A DNA stretch of 64,000 nucleotides from Xestospongia bergquistia. Its lineage: Eukaryota > Porifera > Demospongiae > Haplosclerida > Petrosiidae. A program made the position numbers and the translations under genes. The stretch covers positions 558,001-622,000 of the forward strand of contig OZ014419.1 of NCBI GenBank assembly GCA_963965975.1, given 5' to 3'. Shown here piece by piece: positions 22,448 through 43,713 of this stretch. Numbering within the stretch: position 1 is the first letter of the stretch; every line of letters starts with the position of its first letter. The notes beneath the pieces are model-generated. The model was given only the letters and a program-made list of their open reading frames with translations, did no database searches and had not been told where the DNA came from.

Positions 22448-25400
22448 CAGATCTCACAGAGATTACATATAAGTTTACAACATGCAATGCTTCAGGACGT
22501 ATTGGTCCCACCTTCAATGATTGTATGAACTATTACAGATCAATTAATTCTCCTCTAACTTTCAATGGAGTCTTAAACAATGGTCCTGAAGTCCTAGGTT
22601 TTCTAGGTGGTCAAGGATTCAAGTTTCCACGATCTGGTATGTACAATGTCACTGTTGCAGGTGCTGCAGGAGGGAGGGGGTTATGTAACACTGAGATTTC
22701 CTTTGGAGCTGTTCTAAAAGGTCAACTTGTCATAAAGGAAGGTATTAATGATACTGTACTGATACTTGTTGGGCAGAAAGGGGTAGGTCCCTGTGATACA
22801 AACCCTAATTATGAAATATGTGAGTCACCACCAGAAAACTTAACAAAAGCCAATGAATGTCTGGAAAAATGGATGAATGTATCCAGTTCACTGATATATC
22901 AAAGTCTTGGGGGAGGAGGAGGAGGCGGAGCAAGCATGATCTGGCCTACCAATTCTTCTGGTCATTATGACAAATCTGTTTTTCCATATCTACTTGCTGG
23001 AGGAGGGGGTGGTACCTCATTAGAAATAAACTACTCTGCCATTTTTAACCCTGCAATTCGTTATTTTATTCCTAATGATAACATAACAGACGTTATACTT
23101 GAAAATGAAACAAAAGAAGAGTTCTATCAAAGATGGATTAATGCTCGTCCAACAGATAATGATGCAGCTAATTTGAATGGAATGTTTAGAGGTCACATTG
23201 GTAATCGACCAAAAATTAATGATGTAAACTCTATGGCTGTATCAGGTGCTGGAGCAGGATGGAATTTGACATTTTATGTATTTTCTAAAGTTAACGGTAA
23301 TCCTTTGAGTAGAAGTGATAATTTTTCAATAGGCGGATTGGATTGTATAAAAGGATTTGGTTTCAATGAGACTGATTTGCCATTTCAAAATATCGATGGA
23401 GGATTTGGAGGAGGTGGTGGTGGATGTAGTGAGGGTGGAGGAGGAGGAGGATTTGGTGGAGGGAGTGTCATTCAGGCTGGTCCAACAATACCGGGAGGAG
23501 GTGGGTATTCTCTGATTAACTACGATACTGATGGAGAGGCTATTGGTTGGAATGATGGAGATGGTTATGTGGAAATAATACCAACAGATTGTGGTTGTGT
23601 CCACAAATGTATTGTAAATCATGCAGACATGATGTACCAATGTGAATGTCCATCTTCGACTGTCTTAGCATCAAATGGCATCGATTGTATTACAAGAAGT
23701 AAGTCAATAAGTGTGTGTGTGTGCATGTTGTGTACAAACAGATACATTTTTGATAACAAACACTACACAAATTACCTCACATCTCTGATTGACTAGCTAT
23801 CTCATGTTGTTAAAAGAAACTGTCGTGGGATTTGTATAGAACAGTAGTGTTCAATTGAAGTATTTGACTTATCATTGTGCAAGCACACAGTTTAAATAAA
23901 CTATCATGATGTAGGAGGATTTAACATCTTTGTCAAATATGGCATGTATATCTATGTATGTATGTGTGTATGTGTATGTATGTGTATTGTGTGTATATGT
24001 GTGTGTGTATGTATGTGTATGTGTGTATGTATGTGTATGTGTGTGTGTGTAATAAGTTATTTTAATGATCACAATTTAAAAGCATGTCCATAGCTTTATG
24101 TAAACTAGAAATTATTAATTATATAATGTATTATTAATTAATTGTAGTATATACAATGTATTTAAACATAATAATATTCTTATCAATTTAAACTGTTGCT
24201 TTGTATCTCTAAAGAGTACTAACATTAGTATCTTCAAAATTTATTATGAATTAACTTCTATCTCTTAGAATCAGGACCAGATATTTTGAACTCAACTCAA
24301 GACAGATCTACGTTTATTGTATCTGACACGCCCTTTTCCGCAACTCTTGTTCGTTTATCTTCTCTTTTCACTGTCTATAGTGTGTCTCTCTCTTTCTCTC
24401 TTGAAGATGACTCTCATGTTGTCAAACGTCAGTTGAATTCTCAAGAAAATGAGGACATTACATGTACAGTAGTTTGGTTGAATGAAAACTTAGTACCAGT
24501 TATGATGAGTGGGTCTGTAAATGGGTATGTTAAATGGATGAATGGATAGATCAATGGATGGATGGGTATGTTAAATGGATGAATGGATAGATTAATGGAT
24601 GGATGGGTATGTTAAATGGATGAATGGATAGATTAATGGATGGATGAACAAATAAATGATTGAAGATAAATGGACATATGGTTTATGAATGGACACATTT
24701 TATGATATTGTATTTTTATATCATATTTTGATACAGCTCACTTCTACGAATTATCTACAATGCCAGTACTGGAGAACCATTCTTATCAGATCCTCTTCTC
24801 TCCCTCAATACAGGTCTGATAATCAGCAGTGGCATTCTCCTTAGTCCAGGAAACTGTACTATTATTAACATTACAATGAGTATTAGCATATCAACAGGAC
24901 CAATAGGTTTGTACAAGTTATAACAAGAAATACTAATGAATCTTTTTTTTAATTTCCTAGTCAATAAAATTGATTTAGAGTCTATATTAAATACATACAA
25001 CTCAACCTTTGAACTGATAGGAAAATTGAACATTATGCCTGATATGAGTAATTCAACTACTTCAACCGTTGTCATTGTTCCTTCTGCAAGTACTTCAACT
25101 ATCGTCATTGTCCCATCAAGTACCCTTCATTCTTCGTCACCTACATCAAACATTACTTCTACTACTAACTTCATTATCATTATCATACCTGCAGCTGTAG
25201 GTAGTACAGTTTTTATTGTCAGTATTGTTCTATTGTTCATCATACTAACTGTCTGCATTACAAGAAGGTAACTGTGATATTTCTTGTGTATATACTCACA
25301 TAATATATTCTCATGTAGACTTGTTCTAATATTTATTTCTACTTTGTAGGAATAAAAGCAAGTCTCTTCGTCGAGTTTATCAAATCCACACAAAAGGCAG

Positions 25401-27871
25401 TATAGATGAATTGTCAGGAGCAGACAAGAATCATTCAAATCAATTACAAAAATTACGTTATAAATTAGCCAGTTTAAGATCCAACCCAAACTATGGACAA
25501 CCTACGAAATTAGAACAAAGTTTAGATGAGACCGACTTTGGTAATAAACGTGTAAGTTATTTCATTCATCCATTCCTCTATTCATCTGTCCATTCCTTTA
25601 TTCATCTGTCCATTCCTCTATTCATCCGTCCATTCATCTATTCATCTGTCCATTCCTCTATTCATCTGTCCATTCCTCTATTCATCCATCTATTGATAGA
25701 AAGGTGAACTGGTTAGTTCAATAGCTATTGAAAACATTGAACATGGATACTCAGCAATGAAATTTGATGATGAAATAAAATCTGAGGTAATTAATTAATT
25801 AATTAATAATTGCTACATTATACTCCTCAAAGAAATCGAAATCAGACTCTATTGAGAGACGGGCTGCACCTCATAGGATACGTAGTAGATCTAATAGACG
25901 TTCCTATACTCTACGACCAAAATTTGGTATCATGGGCCCTTCAGTTGAGTTCTTTGAATACAATAAAGATAGAATGGAAGATGTGAGTATTAAATAACCC
26001 TTATTGATGTAAACAGTGGGTGTGTCTTTATAATAGGATTGGGAGTATGATCGAACTCAACTTACTTATCTTAGAGAAATTGGAGAAGGCCAATTTGGTA
26101 AAGTGTTGTTAATGAAAGCAAGGGTAAAGAGTCTCAGTGTATGTTCAATGACTACATCTTCCTCTTTCAGAATATAGCTGGTTATCGTGGTAAATTACCA
26201 GTTGCTGTAAAGACTCTCACAAGTGTAGAAGAAGAAGAGATCAAAAAGTTTTTAGAGGAAATAGACTTAATGAAAAGATTTGCTAATCCTAATATCGTCA
26301 GCTTACTAGGTTTAATGACATTTATTTCTCCATTCATCCATTTCTCCATCTGTTTATATGATCATATTAGCAACCTGTTTTAAAATGATGTCCATCAGAT
26401 CATTAACAATGTGTATTGTCTTCAAACAATTATCTTGTCTCATTAGGTGTTAATTGTCAGTATTCAGAAGGTGCTCCACTAATGATATTAGAATACATGC
26501 CATACGGTGATCTACAAAGTTTCTTAGTCAAACACAGGTCAGACAATGAGATCATTTTATTAACTCATAAATTTTGAAGACCTACTCCTTCTCTGCTATA
26601 AAACTATTCATGAACACTTGAAATATTAACATGTGCTAGATTTCCTTATTTTAGATGAAATTATTATTATCAATTATTAAAAAATCAAATTTATTCCTCT
26701 TACAGACCAAAGCCAAGTAATCCTACACTCATTGGTATTTATCATCAGATAAGATTTGCAGGAGATGTAAGTCACCGCAGTGATGATGATAATAAACTTT
26801 CTCTTCCACAGATTGCTAATGCTTTGAATTTCTTGGAAAGCCAGAAGTATGTACATCGAGACGTGGCAGCAAGAAACTGCTTGGGTACATTAATACTCTA
26901 TATCTGGTAATGTTTTTATATCTTTTATAGTTGGTCCAAGTTTAGAAGTCAAAGTGGCTGATTTTGGCATGGCTCGTGGCGTCCAAGAAAAGGAATATTA
27001 TAGAATTGCTGGTCGTGCAGTATTACCAGTTAGGTGGATGGCACCAGAGTCATTATTGTATGGTATATTCACTTCAGCTTCTGATGTATGGTAAGTCTGC
27101 AAACAGTAAGCAATGTGTTAAGACTATTAGGTCTTATGGAGTTCTCCTCTGGGAAATTGCAACCTATGGTGACTTACCACTAGAGTCTTGTAAAGTACAA
27201 GAAGTTGTTGAAATGGCTGAACAAAAGACACTAACACATCCATGGTTAGTAAATTGTTAAAACATTTCTTGAGTTAAAATATATATTCTACTATTTGCCA
27301 ACAAAAAGAATATTACTAATGTTAGGTACACAGCAACAGTACGCATTAAGAAATGTACTTGCTACTTGGTAGTTAATATATGATTATCTATTTAATTTAA
27401 TGTATTTAGAATAAGCAACAATTTTATATAGTGTAGAATGTCAGCATTACACTTACTGATGACCAACATAGCATATTAATTTGTCTTCTATCAAAATATG
27501 ACCTCATCTGACAATGAGTGCACAACTAAGGGATATAATAATATTACCGCATTCCTTGGCCCTGAGTTTTTGCAGGAGTACTCAACTAACCATGTAGGGG
27601 TTGATGAAGGTACACTTGCCACATGTGATTGTCTGTTTAAGCAAAGTGTGACCTTTAGTTTAATGCCATACTAGTCACAACTGTTGAGATAGGAGGCTTA
27701 GATAACCACTCTGTTAAAATGTCTTAGTCAACTTGATAGGTAGGTTATTTGGCTCTCCCAGGAAGTCTAAGTGAAAGTGTCTTGATAAGCATTACATACA
27801 ATAGCAGTGAGTAAGTAGTGCCATATAGTCACTATAATATTTTATACATAGCCTTCTTATATAGTTATTAA

Positions 27872-27952
<81 letters not shown>

Positions 27953-28101
27953 ATCTATCATGCACACACACACCACAATGCAGGCCATTAAATGGTCCTG
28001 AGGAATTGATGGAAATAAAGGAACAATGTCATAATTATGAAGTTGAAAAGAGACCTAAATTTGAAGAGATTTGTAAAATACTTCCTAGCTCAAGATCATA
28101 A
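21652..28101 (+). CDS. Receptor tyrosine kinase with ALK/LTK-like glycine-rich ectodomain
   Basis: Sixteen exons: 21652-21727, 22451-23698, 24269-24524, 24737-24906, 24961-25267, 25350-25551, 25700-25786, 25833-25982, 26037-26123, 26171-26309, 26447-26537, 26706-26766, 26812-26884, 26931-27090, 27131-27244, 27984-28101 (1112 aa). The order is signal peptide (1-20), then a glycine-rich domain (about 60-400) with poly-Gly runs such as [17 protein letters not shown] and [18 protein letters not shown]. An EGF-like module ([11 protein letters not shown]...CEC) follows, then a Ser/Thr-rich stalk and one membrane helix (about 652-683). The juxtamembrane region is basic. The tyrosine kinase (about 838-1105) has [26 protein letters not shown], an activation loop [19 protein letters not shown] and [11 protein letters not shown]. 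All catalytic residues are present, so it should be active at the plasma membrane. The GRD+EGF+TM+TK order is that of ALK/LTK, but no MAM or LDL-A module is seen. Confidence 0.88.
23939..24051 (+). repeat. (TGTA/TG)n microsatellite in receptor kinase intron 2
   Basis: A run of TGTATG/TGTGTG motifs of about 110 bp lies inside the 570-bp intron before exon 3. The antisense Thr/His ORF over it is an artefact of the repeat. Confidence 0.8.
24525..24655 (+). repeat. Minisatellite (about 45-bp unit, three copies) in receptor kinase intron 3
   Basis: Units built of GGGTATGTTAAATGGATGAA, TGGATAG and TTAATGGATGGAT follow the exon-3 donor directly. The GGGTATGT donor sequence itself is part of the repeat, so potential donors are multiplied. 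Confidence 0.75.
25553..25692 (+). repeat. (TCCATTCCTCTATTCATCTG)n 20-bp tandem repeat in receptor kinase intron 6
   Basis: About seven copies of a 20-bp pyrimidine-rich unit fill nearly the whole intron between exons at 25551 and 25700 and supply its polypyrimidine tract. Confidence 0.8.
27872..27950 (+). repeat. (TC)n(TA)n compound microsatellite
   Basis: About 40 bp of CT repeats are followed by about 36 bp of TA repeats in the last intron of the receptor kinase gene (27245-27983). The rest of this 740-bp intron shows no gene. Confidence 0.9.
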
Positions 28102-28545
28102 CCACTCAAATTAATTTCTACAATTGATTATTTTATAATTCTTAGAAGTCTATTATATTAATTTTTCAATATTATTATTATATATAATCTGTTTTATATC
28201 ATTTTATTTTTATTCTTATTGTGTGCTACAATGTAACAAAGTGTGCCGTTCTTTTATGATATCTTATTTTTAAGACTCCCAATATTTTGAGAAAGATTGG
28301 TTATTAACAATAATCACGAGCTCCATCGATAAATAATGAATTTCCACAATGAAACCAAATTGGTTGGAACGCCTCTTCTATTTTTTTTTAAAGAAGCCAG
28401 CTCTGCCCACATTCGCAGCGAAGCCTTTATAGTGCTTGCCTCATAAAAAAGGTCTGCAAAGAGCAAAGTAATATATATCACAGACCAGCAAGGCAGTTCA
28501 ACTAAACAACTTCACTAGTGCTCCAGAGTTTATTGCTGCAAAAAG
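28102..28545. other. Intergenic region upstream of the IGF2BP-like gene
   Basis: 444 bp with no coding potential. A TTTATAG element near 28424 and a purine/pyrimidine-mixed 5' UTR-like stretch precede the ATG at 28546. The promoter of the downstream gene is expected here. Confidence 0.35.
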
Positions 28546-35285
<6,740 letters not shown>

Positions 35286-36475
35286 AATCAGGTTTAACTA
35301 AATAATACATTTAGAACTAATTCAAGTCCTTTAAAAACTTCACTCACTCAACAAACAACAAACATAACTGCATATATTTTAACTCTCCTTCTTCATTCAC
35401 TCATCTTCGCTAACTTCCCCTAATTCTACCTCAAGAAAAATGAAAAAAAAATCGAAAATAACAGCTGTATAATTCACTAATCAACAATACCTGTTTTGTT
35501 AGTTATATTACGTAGTACCCACCACTAGATCTTCAGTCCGATCTGGCCCAGATATATATATATATTTATATAATATCTATCACAATAAGTACAAAGAATC
35601 GTCCATCTTGACTCCATCTATCATTATATCATAAAACTTTGTTTACTTTAAATATGTAATACGTGTGTGTGTATATGTGTGTGTATTCATTTAGTCATCA
35701 GTTTTATTATGTACAATAATCATTTAGACTCTCAATGCTATGCTGTAATCCATTGTGTTATACCAATCTATATTAACTGTTAACATTATATTATCCTCCT
35801 TGTATCATGTTGTATGTGTGTCATGTACTTTCAGTAGACCTCTTTCATTCCAAGTCATAAAAATGTTTTGTACATTTATACAACATATCTGACACTTCAG
35901 AGGCCATTTTCTTTTGTTTACAATGGGTGTAGTAATTGTCCATATTTTTGCCAAATATCACTGTTATGCCATTTCACTTTTCTCATTCTCTTAAGTCAAC
36001 CCTTTTCATTATAACATAATTATTTTTAATACTTCACTCGTTAAGCATCAGGTAGATTATTATTATTATATTGTACATTGTCCTCATTTAATCAGGTATA
36101 TCATTAATAGCTGCCATATTGTGATAATCATGTGACATGTCATGTGACTTCATTATCAAACAGCAGCAGCTGAGCTGTACTACTTATAGTTTTTGTATAA
36201 TTTTTTTGACGTGTGATTTTTTGCTAACTACCCAATTTTGTAAAAAAAGCTTTGTTTTTTTTGAGTTATTTTTGTTTATTGGTTTGGATGTTTGTTTATA
36301 ATATGATTATTGATAAAAATCTTTAAAAGATGTGTTATAATTGATAACGATATAATGAAGCTTTTATAATGAGTACATGAGGTTATCAACAACACATAGT
36401 AGCCTTACTATAACGAAATATATGAAAAAGAATAATATTACAAATCATTAACATTTTAATTTTAAAAATAGTATA
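35286..36475. other. Convergent 3' region between IGF2BP-like (+) and USP40 (-)
   Basis: About 1.2 kb of AT-rich sequence with TG and TA microsatellites (35558-35575, 35663-35688) and no ORF of coding character. It probably holds the long 3' UTR of the IGF2BP-like mRNA and the short 3' UTR of USP40. Confidence 0.45.
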
Positions 36476-37130
36476 TTAATCAAGATTTGCTGATATTTCT
36501 GGCACTGTTATTGAAGCCTGACTAAAGTCTGGGACAAATATCTTGATACCCACTTCAGGTCTTCTTTGTCTCTTCTTCTTACCACCATCAGTAGCTAAAA
36601 TATCATCATTTGATTTGACCTTTCTCCTTGTTAAATCAAAAAAGTAAAAAAAAAGAGAAAACCAAGTTATTTTTACATCAAACTAATTAATAAAGTTGTA
36701 ATTATCACATTCATTCATGTAACGATCTCTTAAAATAGCAAATACTCTTATTAACCTCTATACCACAGAAATCTATACTAATATGTTTCAACATGTTAAA
36801 GCAGTAATATCTAAACATCATGTGACTTATGTACTCAGCAAGGAGGGCATTATATGTGTCAATAGATTAACAGGTGGTGAGTTGATACAACAGTCATAGC
36901 TGATAGTGTGATAACTGTAGTCAGTGGACATAGGATGACAACTAAAGTGACTAAATTTGTCTGAACAAATAATCAAAGGTTACTAGCATCCCTTTGTCAA
37001 CTGATAGTACAGCTGAGGAGAGTGTCTTCAGAGGCTCTCTCAAAATGATGGAGTACTAGATAAGGCTTTGAATGCTGAATGTATTAAGTAGTTTCATTAT
37101 TACTAAGTGGATTTGTAGCATAGTGTATGT

Positions 37131-37178
<48 letters not shown>

Positions 37179-40100
37179 TCTCTCTCTCTTGCCTTTGTCG
37201 TTTATCTTCCTGAATAGCAAGGAGAATAGCTCTCCCCTTGTTGTCATCAGGTGTGGAGAAGTCATCTTTGTCTTCTGGATCATATTGCAAATCCTAAGCA
37301 AAAGGAAGAGTGTGTGTGTGAGAGACATTGCCACCCCTAGTTAGTTCTTATCAGGTTGCTATGACCTCAAGAGGAGGCTGTCCACCCAACGACCTAAAAT
37401 TCCCTCCACTCTCCGCCTTTCACATTAGATATATAACAACTGTTGAGTATACAATATACCCACAGGCATTTAAAGGCAGGTCTCTCAAGAGGGTAGGGGT
37501 GGGATCAAGGACATACAAAAAGGGGTGGATGGACATGTTGGGAAATTAAAAAAACAAGTAATCTTATTATAACCAAGTCACGACTTTCAGACTCGGGCCT
37601 TGACTTCTCCGAAAAACAATAATGAAAAATTTTAATACTAAATTCACGAAAAATGGGAGGATATAGTGAATATGAGAGAGAAATTGAATAGTCAAAAGAT
37701 TAAGGACAATCCAACCAACCAACAAACCAACCAACCATCCATCCAATGACAAATTTGGTAATTTGATAATTCAAAGTCTTATCGGCAATTCTAACAAATC
37801 ATGAATATAGTTATATCAATTCATAAGTTTCTCTCTCTAGTGTAGTATGAATTATAGTAATTCCCTATATAAGTGTCATAGTTGAAAGGTCAATGAAAAT
37901 TATAGAGTGAGACTATCAATGAGCACATGACTAGTAGCAGCACATGGTTAAGCTAACTAAGTATCAATGATAATATTACATAGAAGAATAGACAATGGGA
38001 TTTTTGTGTAACCTAACAGATGTTGTGTCAATTATAATATTATTACATCATTACTACATCAAAGGGATAATTTGTAAGTAAAGAGAAAGCAGCCATATAC
38101 TGCTTGACCTCTTCACACACTATACAAAGATAACACACTGCCACATAAAATATAGCTATACATATACATGTACATTACATGTATATGTATAAATATTAAT
38201 GTACTAAGAGTATAATGCCATTATTGCTAGACAGTTTTGTTAACAAGCCACAGACCACTTCACTAGTAAATTAAATGAAAGAGAAAACCATCTCAATTAG
38301 AAGACTGACAATATATCATGTCCAAAAGAACAGGTCAGACCTGCTTAAATTTTGAAAAGATTGGTAGCTATGGAAACAATGTACATTCCTCACATGGCAG
38401 TAGTAAGGATTCCTGATAACATTGGCAGACGTTATATCATACATTAGTAATGAGATGGCCTCTTTCTCACCTTGACACCAACAATATCACCATCACGTAA
38501 CATGATTGGAGCATTTTTAATGTTCACAGAAGCTCCACCCTTTCCATTGTTTTTTCCACCACCTCTTCGACGGCCTTTCTTTCCTTTATCAGATCCATGC
38601 TACAAAATAAATAAAATATCTTTCTCTCATTGTCTCAGTACCTGGGGTTGGCTGTCTTCTATTCTGATCCACTGAAAAGATTCAAACTTGTGTTTCGCTA
38701 AAACGAGTCTTTCAGGGGGTATGGCCAAGAGATGAGCTATATGGTTACGTAATCCAAAGGGTGTGGTTGATTGAGCTGTATCATACATGACCTGAAAGTA
38801 TGTTAAAGCAAAACGAGGGTAAGAGAGGAGATACCTCAATGGGATCACTATATCTCCTAGCACCAAAATGGCGTAGACACATATTAAATACAATACAACT
38901 TGCTCTATTGTTAGAAAAAAAGATAAAATAAATGTAAAGAGAATATTTGTATACACATTTTGTGGAAGTGTTCTTTAATTGTCACTTACGATAACTGTTC
39001 ATCATTTGGTAGTACTTGGCAACAAATTTGATTCCCTGATAAAAGTTTTAATCGTCTAAAACATCAAAGAGCTCATTGTATTTTCAATTCCTCTAACAAT
39101 AATACCTCAGTGTGTGAGTTTTTTCCTTAAAAACTCTAGCTGGTCGACCGTTAGTTAAATCTCTTACTCTCAAAAAGTCAACACTTGGTATATCAATACC
39201 AGAAAGCTACAAAGGAGAGTGTGTTAATAGAAGAAAGACTTGATAAAACTTATTACAGTTGACAGTGTTAATATATGCTCCTTTAAATCCTGTATTGTAG
39301 AATCTTTATTAATCTCTATGTCACCTATCGGGGAGAGCGTCCCAAAGACTTGTGGATAGTGACAAGCAGGATCTTGCTCATGAAGAGGAAGCTATGAGAG
39401 AAAGAAAGTCGATGAATATATACTCATTTTTGGTTCATACTTTCTCAGTGTTAGCAGAAGTAGTCATTTCTTCTCCTGCTGTCAATTGTTGTTCTGGTAG
39501 ACTCATTTCCATACCCTCAGACTCATGTTCATCCTCATCCAGTCCTCTTTTTAAACCAACTAAGAGAATATGTCATCATCTATGACTAAGTTATGTGTAC
39601 CTTTTGTGCCTCCTGTAAACCAATCTGATAGTGAAGTGGGTGTGTCCTTATCAGCCACACCCCCAGGTCTCTCCATAATATACAAGTACACAGAGAGTCT
39701 AACAAAACCCTAAATGACATCATCAATACATCACATGACATCATCATTACATCATATGTGCTACCTTTGGTGGTAACCGGCCACTTTTTATTAGGAAACA
39801 ATCTCCATCTCTCAAATGCAGCTGTTCTAATGTCGTTGTCTAATAAGGGCTGTGGTTTCACATATTGGTATACTATACTAGACCATACCTCATCATCCAT
39901 TATTTCACCAGGTTCTCCACACCAGTTAGCTTTACGAAGATGCCACTCTTCACCTTAAATTGATAAATGAATTAGTAAATGGACAAATGGATAGATGGAC
40001 AATGAATGAACTAATGAACAAAGGTAGAATTTGTGATAGTGGACAGAGAGACAGAGACAGACAGACAGAGACAGAGACAGACAGACAGAGACAGACAGAA

Positions 40101-43100
40101 ACAGACAGAGACAGAGACAGACAGACAGAGACAGACAGAATTACCTATTTGTCCTACAGTGGCCACCATAATAGCACAGCACTAAATATACAAACTCAAG
40201 ACTAATGTGACATCATTAATGATATTATTTTATTAACCTCTTGTACACTGCATGATCTATCAACCAAAACCTCATGTGTCTCTGCTATACTGTCTGATAA
40301 AGAACATTTTAACACTATCTAGAAACAAAGACATTTATATATAGGCAGTTATTAACTTGGTCTTACTTGGTTAGACAAAGGAGCATGACCTGGTTCTAAA
40401 ATCACACGGCAGCCTGGTTCTATCCCTGCATCAGCAACACTTTGCTCTTCACACAACGGAGGTCCTACTCCTTGAAAATCGTCATCTATATGTAGACGAC
40501 CCCCACCTGAGAAATATTTACCTCTCATTGTGGACTCATTTTTATATTTACCTTCCACATTAGTAAGATGAAGTTGTGAAAGAATGTGATGCTTGATTTG
40601 AAATAGTTGCTATGACAACGAAACAATTATAAGTAAATCATTAAATGGTACATGTACAAATATTAATCTCATCCACACACACACACCTCTGTCTTTGATA
40701 CTTCCACAGGATGTACTGGATATTCATCATTGGAAGCCTATGAGAAAATGGATTACATTGATAAACCACACCCCTTACCCCACATCTGTTTTCTACTAAG
40801 AAAGTAATCATTTTATTTTGTTTATCAGCAACAGAATGAGCAAATGATTTATATCCTTTTCTGACTTTTTGTTCAGCTGTAAATCTGTCTCCATTTTCCA
40901 AACACAATTGTAATAAAGTGGCCCCATCCTAAATAAGCTAATTAATTAACTGACCACACCCTTTAATTACGCTTATACCTTGCTAGGAGGAAAAGAAACT
41001 ATGGATGCATCACCTGAACGTGCTAAAGTGGGTGGAGCTTACATCATACAATGATCTTATGATTCTATCATACTTGATCTTTTTACGAGACTAAGTGTTA
41101 TGTTTCCAGGAGGACAATTAAGAATAAATCCAAGATATTTCTGCAAAGGTATAAAATACAACATAATAACAAATCTCTAACCTTCAACTCGAGAAGTGTC
41201 ATATCTTTTGAAAACCCTGAAGAGACTTCAGCCATCCCTTCTGGTCCAGGGTAGTTTATATGAAGATATACAGGTTCATTTTCTTTACCAGCAGGTACTA
41301 TGTCACCATTAACCTAAAGAAGAGAGAGATGACTGGACAAGAGAGACAAGATACTCACCATAATACCGTCCCATACAAACAAATGACAATCTTTAACAAC
41401 ATCACAATCCATTAAAGTCTTTGTGTCATCATCTACAAAAAGGTCAAAGTTAAAGGTCAATGTAAACATTATAAACCTGAGATACGATCATAGAGATGAA
41501 GACCAGCTGGTATATATTTAGCAGTGTGTATGACAATACTATCATTAACAAAAACAGCAGCTTCCCCAACCTCCTAAGATGACATCATTATGATGTTATC
41601 CATTATTTTTTGTACCTGTAAAATAGCTATTCTTAAGTCACCAATAGTTTTTCTTCTATCTATTTTCACTATGTGTGTCAAACCGTCCTATAATATAATA
41701 ATTATAATAAACTGTTATAAGTTACCACACCCACTCACCATAGTGTTCTGGAGAGCGCCGTTAGCAAAGGTGTAATAGGGGGCGGGGTGAACAGTCAGGG
41801 TAACTGTATTAATAGCTATATCATACTGTTGCCTAGGAAACCAACAACAATAAATAGCCATCAAATAGAAAGAGTGATACCTATCAATGTCCAATGCAGC
41901 ATTTGCAGCCATCACTTCTTGTTCCAATCTTAGTGGCACTCCATATAACGGGTTCTTCATAGCTATACAAATAGTATCATAATCATGTGACTGTCATGTG
42001 ACTATTATGTGATTATCATACATACATATGTACATACCTTCTTTGGGTCTGCAAAGAGAGCGTAGTCTATAAAACAGCATATAAGCACTTTGTTTTCCTT
42101 GGAACATTTTCTCAATGGAACCAGACAACAAGGATGTTACATGAGAGTCATTGAATTCATACCAGCATTGTCCAGATGGGGGTGGGGCACTGGTTGATAA
42201 AATGACATTATCCCAGTGTATCAAATAACTCACTCACTCTTTCTTAGCTTTTGTCTCTTTGGGTGGAGTCTTGTCAGAAGCAGTAGAGTCAATAGTCTTT
42301 TCTTCATTCTGTTGACGGGTGTCTTCCAATTTATTCTGGGTCTCATCAACATGAGTCTCAGTCCTCTTTGAAGGGGTCTGAGAACTGGTTTCACTTCCAG
42401 CTATAAATTTCAGTGATATATTGTTTGAGTTATCAACTTCAAAAATGTCATCATGTTGTTTTAAAAACTATAACAATCAAAACATAAAACAATAATGTTT
42501 GTCATTTTCATTTACCTTAGAAATAGGTCCATATGACTGCTTGAATCGCTTGTTCCATGATATGCCAGTTTGATCTTGCATTCTCTAGTATATTAATGTT
42601 CAGACCCTATAATAGACACACCCACACATAATTAATGAGCTTACTTTACAGAGCATGCTAAGACTAGCACAGCCATTACACTGTTGTAAAATAGCCTGCA
42701 ATAACTCAAGTGGTGAATGAAACTCTAATACATCAGTAAAGTCGGTAGACAAACTCGACTGAAAAGATACTGGATTATTCTCCTAAAGAAAATTAACAAA
42801 GAGGATGATAAGAACAGTCACAAACCCCTCCCCTTATTTAAGTCATAAACTCCACCCCCTATTTACAGGATGAGTCCATGTCCCAAGATCATCAACATCT
42901 CGGATGTAAGCTATGTAGTGTCCAGAATGTGTACTACCACTGTGTATAACAACAGAGAAAAGATCATATATCAATTCTTCTTGTTTTTTGGATTCTACAG
43001 AATTGTCCAAATATGGATTCATGTCGATAGAAAAGGGGAAATGAAAACGTGACGTGTCCTAAACAAAGCAAACAAACAAACAAACAAACAAACAAACAAA

Positions 43101-43665
43101 CAAGATAGAAAAGATCATGGAGTTATGTAGAAGAAACTTACCTTGTATCTTTCTCCTTTATCAAAATCATATAAAAACCTTAATAATGAAAACGTCAAAA
43201 GAGGAGGCAGCTTACGAAGGCTGCAGCCCTTTAAAGAGAATGACAATAAACACATCACTTTTCAGACTACACTTACCCTCTTTGCATCAACAAGACATTG
43301 ACATCTCTCACAACGATATTGATTGTTCCCTTCTAGTATCTCATGATCACAATACATTTGTTTCAAAGCTTCTTCGAGCCCTGCCCTTCCTGAAAGAGCG
43401 ACATCAATGTCCAAGAAATCTTCCTCTCTTTCGCTAACACTTGAACACTGCTGACATGTGATCTTAGTATGGATGTATAGATAAATAATGGATATATAAG
43501 GGGCTGATACCTTTTGTACACTTGTCCCATGAAAAAGCTGTGCAATAAGATGTTCACCAGAAGTACCAACAAGTGAGGACTCAATAGCATCAAACAAGAT
43601 TCTATTAAGCTCTTGCACATCATGTTGCTGCATCTCCTATAAATTTTAATTAGAGGTTTGTGTGT

Positions 43666-43713
<48 letters not shown>

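Noticed and set aside
23326..23640. Minus-strand Ser/Thr-rich ORF of 104 residues
   Set aside because: Antisense shadow of the Gly-rich coding region of the receptor kinase.
23872..24072. Minus-strand Thr/His-rich ORF
   Set aside because: Translation of the TG/TGTA microsatellite in a receptor-kinase intron.
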